From NCBI GenBank assembly GCA_965230015.1, contig CBDDKF010000003.1, positions 248,001 through 312,000 on the forward strand: a DNA stretch of 64,000 bases, written 5' to 3'. Shown here one piece after another: positions 34,748-42,567 of the stretch (positions are counted from its first letter, which is position 1; the number at the start of each line of letters is the position of its first letter). Origin of the DNA: JABSQH01 sp965230015 (lineage in GTDB: Bacteria; Actinomycetota; Acidimicrobiia; Acidimicrobiales; Ilumatobacteraceae). Under the pieces are notes generated by a model. The model made no database searches. It was not told where the DNA came from and saw nothing but the letters and a program-made list of their open reading frames with translations. A program made the translations under genes and the position numbers.

Positions 34748-36235
34748 GTGGGCAGTACGCCGATCCCGACGCCGAGCCTGGTCGTGCTCATCGGCCCGCC
34801 TGCCTCGGGCAAGAGCACCTGGGCAGCTGAGCAGTTCCGCGCCGACCAGATCGTCTGCGCCGACGCCTTGCGCGGTGTGATCGGGGAGCACGAGCTCGAT
34901 CTCTCGGCGACCGACGACGCCTTCGAACTGCTCGACCGGATCGTCGATGCTCGACTCGGACGCGGGCTCACCACGGTGATCGACACGACGGGGCTCGACG
35001 CAGCGCGTCGCCGTACGTATCTCGACGTCGCTCAACGCCACGGCGCGTCGGCCGTCGCCGTCCGCTTCACCACCCCCGCCGCAGAGTGCAAGCGACGCAA
35101 TCGAGAGCGCGCCTACCCGGTACCGGTGAAGGCGATCGACACGATGGCCCGTACGGCTCGTGACCTCGACCTGTCGAACGAGGACTGGGACCTCGTCATC
35201 GAACCCCAACCCGTCCGCACCGTGACCCGCCGGCTCGCCGATGTGGTCGCCGAACCCGCACCCGATCGATCACATCGACCGGCTACCAGCGGTGTGCGGA
35301 TGGGCCTGCTGGTGTCGGACTTCTCGTGGGCCGACGACCCCAGCGACATCGGTCCGACGTTGGCGCACATCGCAGCCGATGCTGAACGCGTCGGGTTTCA
35401 CAGCCTGTGGGTGATGGACCACCTCGTGCAGATCCCGCAGGTGGGCCGCCGCTGGGACCCGATGCTCGATGCGTGGGTCGCGCTGGCCCACTGCGCGGCG
35501 GCGACCGAACGCATCCGGCTGGGCACGCTGGTCAGCCCGGTGACATACCGCCATGTGGTGCTCGTGGCCAAGGCGGTGGCCACGCTCGATGTGCTCAGCG
35601 GCGGCCGGGCGATCGCCGGACTTGGCGCCGGGAGCAGCGAGCACGAGCACCGCGCACTGGGCCTGCCGTTCGGTACGGCGGGGGAGCGACTGGCCCTGCT
35701 CGACGACGCGGCCCGAGCGCTGCGCGCCCTCCTCGGTCCCGGCGGCGCCTCGTTCGAAGGCGACGTGCTGCACATCCCCGACACGTCGCTGTATCCCCGG
35801 CCGATCCAAGACCGCGTCCCGATCATCGTCGGCGGCTCGGGTGAGCGGGTCACCCTGCGCATCGCTGCTCAGCACGGCGACGGGTGCAACCTGTTTGGCG
35901 ACGTCGACACGGTGCGTCGACGGATCGAACGCCTTCATCAGCACTGCGCCGACGTGGGCCGCGACCCCGCCGACGTCGAGGTGACGCACCTCGGATCGAT
36001 GCTTCTCGCCGCCGACGGCGCCGATCTGCGCACGCGCGTTGCCGCCTTGCGGCGACCCGACGTCGGTCCCGACCGCTACGCCGAGCAGACGAATGCCGGA
36101 ACGGTCGACGACCACGAACTCGCACTGCGCGACCTCGCCGAAGCCGGGGTCGATCAGGCGATCGTGTCGGTTCCCGATGTCGCCCGCCCGGGTGCGCTCG
36201 AACCGTTCGCCGAGCTGACCGAGCGGCTGCGATAG
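34748..36235 (+). CDS. P-loop kinase domain fused to F420-dependent LLM oxidoreductase
   Basis: 495 aa. Residues 1-165 are a polynucleotide-kinase-like P-loop domain (VVLIGPPASGKSTWAAEQF; IVCADALRGVIGEHELD; TVIDTTGLDAARRRTYLDVA). From about 180 a luciferase-like monooxygenase domain starts (MGLLVSDFSWADD; HSLWVMDHLVQIPQVG; IAGLGAGSSEHEHRALGLP; IIVGGSGERVTLRIAAQHGD), of the type that uses F420. An internal ATG opens the second domain, but no stop separates them. GTG 34748 is 7 nt after TACCGT (34735-34740), divergent from the redoxin. Confidence 0.85.
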   Translation: MGSTPIPTPSLVVLIGPPASGKSTWAAEQFRADQIVCADALRGVIGEHELDLSATDDAFELLDRIVDARLGRGLTTVIDTTGLDAARRRTYLDVAQRHGASAVAVRFTTPAAECKRRNRERAYPVPVKAIDTMARTARDLDLSNEDWDLVIEPQPVRTVTRRLADVVAEPAPDRSHRPATSGVRMGLLVSDFSWADDPSDIGPTLAHIAADAERVGFHSLWVMDHLVQIPQVGRRWDPMLDAWVALAHCAAATERIRLGTLVSPVTYRHVVLVAKAVATLDVLSGGRAIAGLGAGSSEHEHRALGLPFGTAGERLALLDDAARALRALLGPGGASFEGDVLHIPDTSLYPRPIQDRVPIIVGGSGERVTLRIAAQHGDGCNLFGDVDTVRRRIERLHQHCADVGRDPADVEVTHLGSMLLAADGADLRTRVAALRRPDVGPDRYAEQTNAGTVDDHELALRDLAEAGVDQAIVSVPDVARPGALEPFAELTERLR

Positions 36236-36297
36236 TTGTGCTGCTGGCCGAGGTTCGGTCAGCGCAAGGGGAACGCCAGTCGATCAGGAGGTCGCCA

Positions 36298-36702
36298 ATG
36301 CCAGACACAGATTCGTCCACCGCGCCGATCGACATCGTCAACCGGTTCATCGGGCTGATCAACGACGGCGACATCGACGGGGCGGTCGCGCTGTGTGCCG
36401 TCGACGTCGAGTACGACAACGTGCCGATGGGCAAGAACCTGGGCCGCGAGGCGACACGTGACTTCCTGGCCCCGATGATCTCCGGACTCGACGATGTCGA
36501 GTTCATCGTGCACCGTGAGGCAGCCACCGGGAGCATCGTGATGAACGAGCGCACCGATCGCTTCATCAAGGGCGGGGCCACCGCCGACATCCCCGTGGTG
36601 GGCGTGTTCGAGTTGAACGAAGCCGGCGAGATCGCGTTGTGGCGTGACTACTTCGACATGGGTGCGGTCGACGCCCTGATGCAGCTCGTCCAGTCGAGCT
36701 AA
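36298..36702 (+). CDS. Limonene-epoxide-hydrolase-like / SnoaL-fold protein
   Basis: 134 aa. The cone-shaped fold is recognised from IDIVNRFIGLINDGDIDGAV and DNVPMGKNLGREATRDFLAP. The Asp-Arg-Asp set of limonene-1,2-epoxide hydrolase is plausible: NERTDRFIKGG holds Arg and Asp and ALWRDYFDMG holds the other Asp. An epoxide or related small molecule is the likely substrate. ATG 36298 has a strong AGGAGGT site. Confidence 0.75.
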   Translation: MPDTDSSTAPIDIVNRFIGLINDGDIDGAVALCAVDVEYDNVPMGKNLGREATRDFLAPMISGLDDVEFIVHREAATGSIVMNERTDRFIKGGATADIPVVGVFELNEAGEIALWRDYFDMGAVDALMQLVQSS

Positions 36703-36763
36703 CCCGTCGGCGACCCACACGGCTGCTGCCACACGCGCCGTCGTCACGTGTCGGCGGGCTCGA

Positions 36764-37660
36764 TCAGAGGTGGGTGCGGAAGTGCTCGACGACGGCGTCG
36801 GTGGCCACGGCGACCTGCGCCGGCTGGTCGTAGAAGTCGAGCTGGCCACCGCTGGTCCACACGATGTCCTTCTGGCCGGCGAGCTGGTCGTAGAACGCCC
36901 GTGCGCCATCGGGAACGGCGCCGCCGTCGGAGTGCACCATCTGCACGGGCGCCGAGATCGATGGCGCCACTTCGATCGGGTTGAAACGCAGCCACGGCTC
37001 CCACGACATCACCGCGAGCCGCGCATCCCACTCGGGAATCGCGCCTCGTTCGGGGTCGAGGTAGTAGTCGTACGGGCCATACATCGCGGCCGACTCGTCG
37101 GTCTCGGAGATCGCCGGCATGAACTCGACCACACCGGAGGTGCGATAGGTCGCCTCGGCCTCCTTCGAAAGGGCGATGCGGTGGGCCACCCCCTCGGCGC
37201 CGCCGTAGTACGGCGCCACCAACTCGGTGTTGTGCAGCCACGGTGCGATCAACCCGAGTGCGGCCACCCGATCATCGGTGCTGGCGTTGACGGCCTGGTA
37301 GCCGGCCGATGCGCACACGCCGAGGGCGCCGATACGGGCGCTGTCGACCTCGTTGAGGCCGCTGGCGAAGCCGATCGCGGCGTGGATGTCCTCGGCCTTG
37401 CGCGCCGGGTTCTCCCAGTCGCGGGGGTCGCCCTCGCTCTGGCCGAACCCGCGAAAGTCGAACGTCAACGCGGCGATCCCGTGTGCGGCGAGCTGGCGGG
37501 CGTAGAAGTTGGCCTGCTGTTCTTTCGAGGTGGTCCACGACCCGGTGACGATCACGATCGGTGCCGGTGTGGTCGGTTGCTCGATGGGCCGGAACAGATC
37601 GCCCACGAGGCGGTCGCCGTGGGACTCGAATCGGACTCGATCGGTGGTGAAGGTGGACAT
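36764..37660 (-). CDS. Alpha/beta hydrolase (dienelactone-hydrolase-like)
   Basis: 298 aa. Core strand and oxyanion region IVIVTGSWTTSKEQQANFYA, FDFRGFGQSEGDPRDWENP, and nucleophile elbow IGALGVCASAGYQAVNA (Ser in C-A-S-A-G, a variant of GxSxG). Asp and His are likely in MVHSDGGAVPDG and VVEHFRTHL. ATG 37660 has AGGAG upstream. Divergent from a LysR regulator 123 nt away, which probably controls it. Confidence 0.85.
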   Translation of the reverse strand: MSTFTTDRVRFESHGDRLVGDLFRPIEQPTTPAPIVIVTGSWTTSKEQQANFYARQLAAHGIAALTFDFRGFGQSEGDPRDWENPARKAEDIHAAIGFASGLNEVDSARIGALGVCASAGYQAVNASTDDRVAALGLIAPWLHNTELVAPYYGGAEGVAHRIALSKEAEATYRTSGVVEFMPAISETDESAAMYGPYDYYLDPERGAIPEWDARLAVMSWEPWLRFNPIEVAPSISAPVQMVHSDGGAVPDGARAFYDQLAGQKDIVWTSGGQLDFYDQPAQVAVATDAVVEHFRTHL

Positions 37661-37783
37661 CGGGGTGCTCCTGGTTCGGCTGGGGGTGTCGGTGTCCACC
37701 GTGAGGCCGTCAGCGCTGGAAGTCCAAGACCTCCCGTGATGCGCGTTGGTTATCAGAGCGTGCTGGGCGCGTAGGGTGCGGAC

Positions 37784-38683
37784 GTGGACGTCCACGTGCG
37801 CGATCTGCGGTACTTCGTGGCGGTCGCCGAAGAGCTGCACTTCACGCGTGCCGCCGAGCGGCTGTACGTGTCGCAGCCGGCGCTGTCGCGTCAGATCGCC
37901 AAGCTCGAGTCGGATCTACGCGTCCGACTGTTCGAACGCGATCGGCGCAGCGTGGCGCTCACCGACGCCGGCATGGTGTTGCTCGACCGAGCACGCACGG
38001 TGATCGCCGAGTGGGACGAAGCGCAAGCGGCGGTGAACGACGCTGCGGCGTCGGGCGCCGCGGTCCTGCGCATCGGCATGCAGACCAGCATCGGCCGCGG
38101 GATCATCGCCGAGCTGGGCGAAGGGCTGGCGGCGCGTCGGCCAGGGTGGTCACTGCAGCTCAACCAAGTCGGGTGGGACGACCCGACAACCGGTCTCGCC
38201 GACGGCAGCAGCGATGTCGCGCTGTGCTGGCTGCCGCTCGTCGATCCGCACGACTTCGATCACCACGTGCTGCGCACCGAACCCGTGATGCTGGCGCTCG
38301 CCGCTGAGCATCCACTCGCGGCACGGCCGTCGATCACCTTCGACGAGATGATCGACATCCCGCTCGTAGCGCTGCCGCCCGATGCAGGCGCACTGCGCGA
38401 CCGGTGGTTGGCGACCGACCGACGCCGCACCCCTGCGCCGGTTGCCGTCACGGCACGCACCGCCGACGAGACGATGGAAGCGGTGGTCAACGGGTTGGGT
38501 GCGGCCCTGCTATCGGAAGGGAATACCGCGATCTACGAGCGCCCGGGGATCGCTTTCGTGCCGGTGGTCGATCTCGATCCATCGGTGTTGGCACTGGCCT
38601 GGCGGCGGGCCGACGACCGGCACGTGGTCGCCGACCTCGTCGACGTTGCTCGGCGGCGCTGGCCACCCTCGAGCGAGGGTTGA
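37784..38683 (+). CDS. LysR-family transcriptional regulator
   Basis: 299 aa. N-terminal winged helix DLRYFVAVAEELHFTRAAER and LYVSQPALSRQIAKLESDL, then the periplasmic-binding-like effector domain (RIGMQTSIGRGIIAELGEGL). GTG 37784 is 6 nt after TAGGGT (37772-37777). The divergent hydrolase is the natural target; the effector may be its substrate. Confidence 0.9.
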   Translation: MDVHVRDLRYFVAVAEELHFTRAAERLYVSQPALSRQIAKLESDLRVRLFERDRRSVALTDAGMVLLDRARTVIAEWDEAQAAVNDAAASGAAVLRIGMQTSIGRGIIAELGEGLAARRPGWSLQLNQVGWDDPTTGLADGSSDVALCWLPLVDPHDFDHHVLRTEPVMLALAAEHPLAARPSITFDEMIDIPLVALPPDAGALRDRWLATDRRRTPAPVAVTARTADETMEAVVNGLGAALLSEGNTAIYERPGIAFVPVVDLDPSVLALAWRRADDRHVVADLVDVARRRWPPSSEG

Positions 38684-38690
38684 CCGGGTC

Positions 38691-38721
38691 CCGCGGGTCG
38701 ACGCCAGGCGCCGACCCGCGG
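38691..38721. terminator. Hairpin between LysR and Coq4-like genes
   Basis: CCGCGGGTCG (38691-38700), 11-nt loop, CGACCCGCGG (38712-38721). Perfect 10-bp stem between convergent stops; bidirectional terminator without T-run. Confidence 0.7.
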
Positions 38722-38752
38722 CGCGCTCCAGGTTGTGGTTGGTCAGACCTGC

Positions 38753-39457
38753 TCAGCTGGTGGGGCCGTACTCGGCACGGATGTCGGCGAGCGGACGGTC
38801 GAGCTGCTCTTCCCACTTGGTGAAGTGCAGGTTCTTCCAGTTCTGGCCCATGATCCAGCCCTCGCTGATCGCGTCCATCGCCGTGGCGATGTACGACGGG
38901 TTGACGAACGCAACGTGCGACGTGGTGACGGCGATGCGCATGGCGTGGTAGGTGGTGCGCAGCTGGGCGTGGTGGAACCCGGCCATGCCGAGTTCGCCGA
39001 CGATGTCGGAGGAGAAGCCGGTGATCGTGTGCAGGTAGTCGTGCAGCATGAACCCGCGGAGGAACGCGTACTTGACGTCGTCGGGCATCCGGTCGAGGCG
39101 TCCGGCGTCGAGCAGGTTGTAGAAGTACTCGTGCTGATTGCGAGCGAGGTTGGGCTCGAGATTGTTGTCGATGATCCAGTGCCTGTAGGCGTGACCGAGT
39201 GAACCCTCGGGGCACTGCTCGAGGTCGTCGAGGGTGATCACCGGCGGGAGATACTGCTCGTCGAGGAACGCATCGGCGCCGGGGAGTGCACGCAGGTTGT
39301 CGGCGTACTGATCGATGGCCGACTGCGGCGCCGTTTCCCACCAGTCGTGGACGAGGCCCATCACGTGGGTCTGCAGCGGATCGTCGACGTTCTTCATGAA
39401 CAGCTCGGCGATGTTGCGGTCGATCACTGGCTGGTAGTCGGCAACGGCGGTGGTCAT
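38753..39457 (-). CDS. Coq4-family protein
   Basis: 234 aa. The Coq4 zinc motif HDxxH(x11)E is exact: H139, D140, H143 and E155 in HDYLHTITGFSSDIVGE. Coq4 helps assemble and run ubiquinone biosynthesis in mitochondria and some proteobacteria. In an actinobacterium, where menaquinone is the norm, it may act on another lipid-like ring compound. ATG 39457 has AAGGAG upstream. It is divergent from a TetR gene, with a doubled operator between. Confidence 0.8.
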   Translation of the reverse strand: MTTAVADYQPVIDRNIAELFMKNVDDPLQTHVMGLVHDWWETAPQSAIDQYADNLRALPGADAFLDEQYLPPVITLDDLEQCPEGSLGHAYRHWIIDNNLEPNLARNQHEYFYNLLDAGRLDRMPDDVKYAFLRGFMLHDYLHTITGFSSDIVGELGMAGFHHAQLRTTYHAMRIAVTTSHVAFVNPSYIATAMDAISEGWIMGQNWKNLHFTKWEEQLDRPLADIRAEYGPTS

Positions 39458-39514
39458 CGGTGGCTCCTTGGATGCGTGGTCGACGTGGCGCCGACACGGT
39501 GGGTGAGTGGTTCC

Positions 39515-39559
39515 TTATTCAGAAGTCGTGAACAAGTTATTCAGAAATTCTGAACAAGT
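39515..39559. promoter_or_regulatory. Doubled TetR operator
   Basis: Two 23-nt direct repeats with a 22-nt period (39515-39537, 39537-39559), each of form TTATTCAGAA-N4-TGAACAAGT. The second holds the perfect palindrome TTCAGAA-A-TTCTGAA. They lie 58 nt before the Coq4-like start and 26 nt before the TetR -10 box, and are much more AT-rich than the surroundings. Confidence 0.7.
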
Positions 39560-39596
39560 CAACCCTTGAGCGCACATTCCCGCCTACGATCGAGTC

Positions 39597-40217
39597 ATGG
39601 CCGCCACGGCACCGAGACGGATGAGTCGAACCGATCGTCGGGCCAGCCTGTTGGCCGCCGCTGCGCAGGTGATCAGTGAGGCACCGGGCGAGCGGCTCTC
39701 GTTCGAGGCGGTGGCTGCAGCGGCAGGGGTGTCGCCAACGCTGCCGTACAAGTACTTCGACTCGATCGAAGACGTCACCCTCGAGCTCTACTCGGCGACG
39801 GTCGCCGACGTGGATGCGCGCATCGACCAGTTGTTGGCCGACCCCGACGTGTCGTTCGACGACACGCTGCGATCAGCGTTCGTCATGTGGTGCGAGCAGG
39901 TGGAGCGCGACAACTTCTTGTTCGTCCGCCTCGCGGAAGGGGCGAACGCCGCTGCCCTCGCACGCAGTGTTCGCCGTCGTCGCGAACGCGCCGTGGGCAT
40001 CTGGGCTCAGGTGTTGACCACCGAGTTCGGGCTCCACGACGTCACCGCCCGACTGCTTGCGGCGTCGATCACCGCCGCCGCATCGGCGATGGTGCAGCGA
40101 GTCTTCGCCGATCGTCTCGATCGGGCGGCCGTGGCCGAGTTGCTCGTGGTGGTCGCCCGTGGACAGTGCGCAGCTGCCGCCGCGTCGCCCCTCCCGATCG
40201 GCGCCACGGCGACGTGA
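39597..40217 (+). CDS. TetR-family repressor
   Basis: 206 aa. HTH region RRASLLAAAAQVISEAPGER, FEAVAAAAGVSPTLPYKYFD, then a helical ligand domain. ATG 39597 is 6 nt after TACGAT (39585-39590). The twin operator just upstream suggests it represses itself and the divergent Coq4-like gene. The 2OG-type oxygenase 35 nt downstream is probably co-transcribed. Confidence 0.9.
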   Translation: MAATAPRRMSRTDRRASLLAAAAQVISEAPGERLSFEAVAAAAGVSPTLPYKYFDSIEDVTLELYSATVADVDARIDQLLADPDVSFDDTLRSAFVMWCEQVERDNFLFVRLAEGANAAALARSVRRRRERAVGIWAQVLTTEFGLHDVTARLLAASITAAASAMVQRVFADRLDRAAVAELLVVVARGQCAAAAASPLPIGATAT

Positions 40218-40251
40218 TGTCGAACCGCGTCCTCGCGCAGCAGTCGACGAC

Positions 40252-41076
40252 GTGATCGACGCGGTGATCGAGCAGCTCATCGACACCAAGCGCTACCCGC
40301 TGCACCATCTCAACAGCGAGCGTGTCGACCGCCAACGTGTCACTGCGCTGGTCGACCGCTGCCGTCGAGAACTGGCCCAGTCCGGCGCGTACCAACTCGA
40401 CGGGCTGGTCCATCCCGCCGCGGTGCAACGAATCGCAGCGGCGTTGCAGCCGACGATCGCGCACCACAGCTTCGAACACGACCGCGAGCACAACATCTAC
40501 TTCGACGACGAGCTCGACGAGTTGCCCTCGACGCATCCCGCACTCCGTCGATTCCGCACGACCAACCGCACGCTGGGCGCCGACCAGCTCGGGCACACCG
40601 ATCTGGCCACGATCTACCGATGGGCACCGCTGCGCACCTTTCTCGCCGCCACGCTGGGGCTGCCGGGGTTGTATCCGATGGCCGGCCCGCTCGGCAGCAT
40701 GAACGTGATGGCCTACGGCGCAGGCCAGGCTCTCGGCTGGCATTTCGACCGGTCGGAGTTCACCACCACCTTGCTCCTCCAAGCCCCCGATGCTGGTGGT
40801 GAGTTCGAGTACCGGACACACCTGCGCAGCGACCACGACCCCAACTACGACGGCGTCGCCCGCCTCCTCCTCGGTGCCGATCCCGATGTGCGGGCGCTGC
40901 CCGCCCGGCCCGGCACGCTCACTGTGTTCCGCGGCGCCAACACGGCCCACCGCGCCACCGCCGTCGAGGGCTCACGGCAACGCGTGATCTCGGCGTTCTC
41001 GTACCACCTCGAGCCCGACGTGATGTTGACCGACATCGACCGGCGTGGCTTCTACGGACGCGCCGAGCCGGCCTGA
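40252..41076 (+). CDS. Fe(II)/2-oxoglutarate oxygenase-like protein
   Basis: 274 aa. The iron triad is likely HxD in LGWHFDRSEFTTTLLLQ and the distal His in ANTAHRATAVEGSRQR, whose Arg would hold 2-oxoglutarate. The end AFSYHLEPDVMLTDIDRRGF is distinctive. Substrate unknown. GTG 40252 is the first start that keeps the N-terminal helix (VIDAVIEQLIDTKRYPL). No -10 box precedes it, in line with read-through from tetR. Confidence 0.75.
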   Translation: MIDAVIEQLIDTKRYPLHHLNSERVDRQRVTALVDRCRRELAQSGAYQLDGLVHPAAVQRIAAALQPTIAHHSFEHDREHNIYFDDELDELPSTHPALRRFRTTNRTLGADQLGHTDLATIYRWAPLRTFLAATLGLPGLYPMAGPLGSMNVMAYGAGQALGWHFDRSEFTTTLLLQAPDAGGEFEYRTHLRSDHDPNYDGVARLLLGADPDVRALPARPGTLTVFRGANTAHRATAVEGSRQRVISAFSYHLEPDVMLTDIDRRGFYGRAEPA

Positions 41077-41111
41077 TCGACGCGCGGCGACCTGGCCTAG
41101 GGTCGTCGACG

Positions 41112-41687
41112 ATGACCCCTCGAGTACCCGACAGCCACCTGGTGCACGACGTATTCGTCGAACGCACCTCGACCCGCTCGTTCACCGATCAACCGGTGAC
41201 CGACGACGAACTCGGCGCAGTGTTCGAAGCGGCACGATGGGCGCCGTCGTGGATGAACAATCAGCCGTGGTACTTCGTGTACGCCACCGAGGGCCCTGAT
41301 CGCACTGCGATCCTCGACACGTTCATCGAGTCCAACCGCATCTGGGCGCAGAACGCGCCCGTCGCCGGGTTGGTGATCGCCCGCACCGAGCTGGAAGGAG
41401 TGATGGCCCGCACGCGCGACTTCGACGTGGGCATCGCCACCGGCGGGTTGATCATCCAGGCGGGCCTGCTCGGCATCTCGGTACATCTGCTCGGTGGCAT
41501 CGACGTCGACGCCGCCCACGAGCTCACCGGGGCCGACCCCGCTACGAGCGAGGTGATCTGCGGCTTCGTGATGGGTCGCAAGGGCGACGGCAGCGAACTC
41601 AGCGAGAAACTGCGCGCCCGCGAGGTGCCCAGTCAGCGCAAGTCGGTCGTCGAGTTCGCGCACCGCGGCGCCACGCTGCCGAGCTGA
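41112..41687 (+). CDS. Nitroreductase-family protein
   Basis: 191 aa. FMN-binding start ERTSTRSFTDQPVTDDELGA and AARWAPSWMNNQPWYFVYAT; later FDVGIATGGLIIQAGLLGIS. A compact NAD(P)H:flavin-type reductase. ATG 41112 is 8 nt after TAGGGT (41098-41103), so it has its own promoter behind the oxygenase gene. Confidence 0.88.
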   Translation: MTPRVPDSHLVHDVFVERTSTRSFTDQPVTDDELGAVFEAARWAPSWMNNQPWYFVYATEGPDRTAILDTFIESNRIWAQNAPVAGLVIARTELEGVMARTRDFDVGIATGGLIIQAGLLGISVHLLGGIDVDAAHELTGADPATSEVICGFVMGRKGDGSELSEKLRAREVPSQRKSVVEFAHRGATLPS

Positions 41688-41727
41688 ATGGCGCCGGCCT
41701 CCGGCACGATCTTCGTCAGTAGGTTCG

Positions 41728-42567
41728 TCAGCGACAGACGTTGCGCATCGTGCCGATGCCCTCGATCGTCGTGGTGATCACGTCGCCGGCGCAGAGGAAC
41801 TGTCCACTCGCGGCACCGACGCCGTCGGGTGTGCCGGTGAAGATGATGTCGCCCGGTTCGAGCGTGGCGTGGGCGGAGATGTACTCGATCAGCGTCGACA
41901 CGTCGAAGATCAGGTCGGCCGATGTGCCGTCCTGACGGCGTTCGTCGTTGATGTCGCAGGTGATGGCCAGCGCGTCGCGGTTGGGCAACAGGTCGGGCGA
42001 CACCATCACCGGGCCGATCGGTCCGTAGCTGTCGCGCGACTTGCCGAGGTCGAAGTGCGGCGGCGACGCCGCGAACTGCAGCGCACGATCGGAGATGTCC
42101 TGGCCGGCCGTCGCACCGGCGACGTGGTCCCATGCCTCGGCGGCAGGGATGTCGCGTCCGCCGCGCCCGATCACCACCACGAGTTCGGCTTCGTAGTCGA
42201 CGGCCTCGCCACGCAGCTCCACATCGTCGTGTGGGCCGGTGATGCAGTTGGTGAACTTGGTGAACACGAGCGGAACCGCCGGCGCTTCCATCTGCGACTC
42301 GGCGACGTGGCTGGAGTAGTTCAGTCCGATCGCGAAGCTCTTCGGTGGGCGCGGCACCGGCGGCCCGACCACGCCGTCGTCGAGCCGACCGGTTGGTTCG
42401 CGATCGCCGAGCGTGGCGTCGAGTTCGTGCAGCGCATCGACGTCGGCGATCGCCGCCATCAAGTCGGGTCCGCGTCGACCGTCGGAGATCGACTCGAGGT
42501 CGTAGGTCGCGCCGGCTTCGTCAACGAGGACGGCGCGGTTGTCGAGGTTGGCGAGGCGAAAGCTCAT
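41728..42567 (-). CDS. Fumarylacetoacetate-hydrolase-family protein
   Basis: 279 aa. FAH-fold metal and substrate motifs: SFAIGLNYSSHVAESQMEAP, VDYEAELVVVIGRGGRDIP, GPIGPVMVSPDLLPNRDALA, and EPGDIIFTGTPDGVGAASG. Such enzymes hydrolyse or isomerise ring-cleavage products of aromatic compounds. Its ATG overlaps the stop of the flavin hydroxylase (ATGA), so the two act in one pathway. Confidence 0.9.
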   Translation of the reverse strand: MSFRLANLDNRAVLVDEAGATYDLESISDGRRGPDLMAAIADVDALHELDATLGDREPTGRLDDGVVGPPVPRPPKSFAIGLNYSSHVAESQMEAPAVPLVFTKFTNCITGPHDDVELRGEAVDYEAELVVVIGRGGRDIPAAEAWDHVAGATAGQDISDRALQFAASPPHFDLGKSRDSYGPIGPVMVSPDLLPNRDALAITCDINDERRQDGTSADLIFDVSTLIEYISAHATLEPGDIIFTGTPDGVGAASGQFLCAGDVITTTIEGIGTMRNVCR

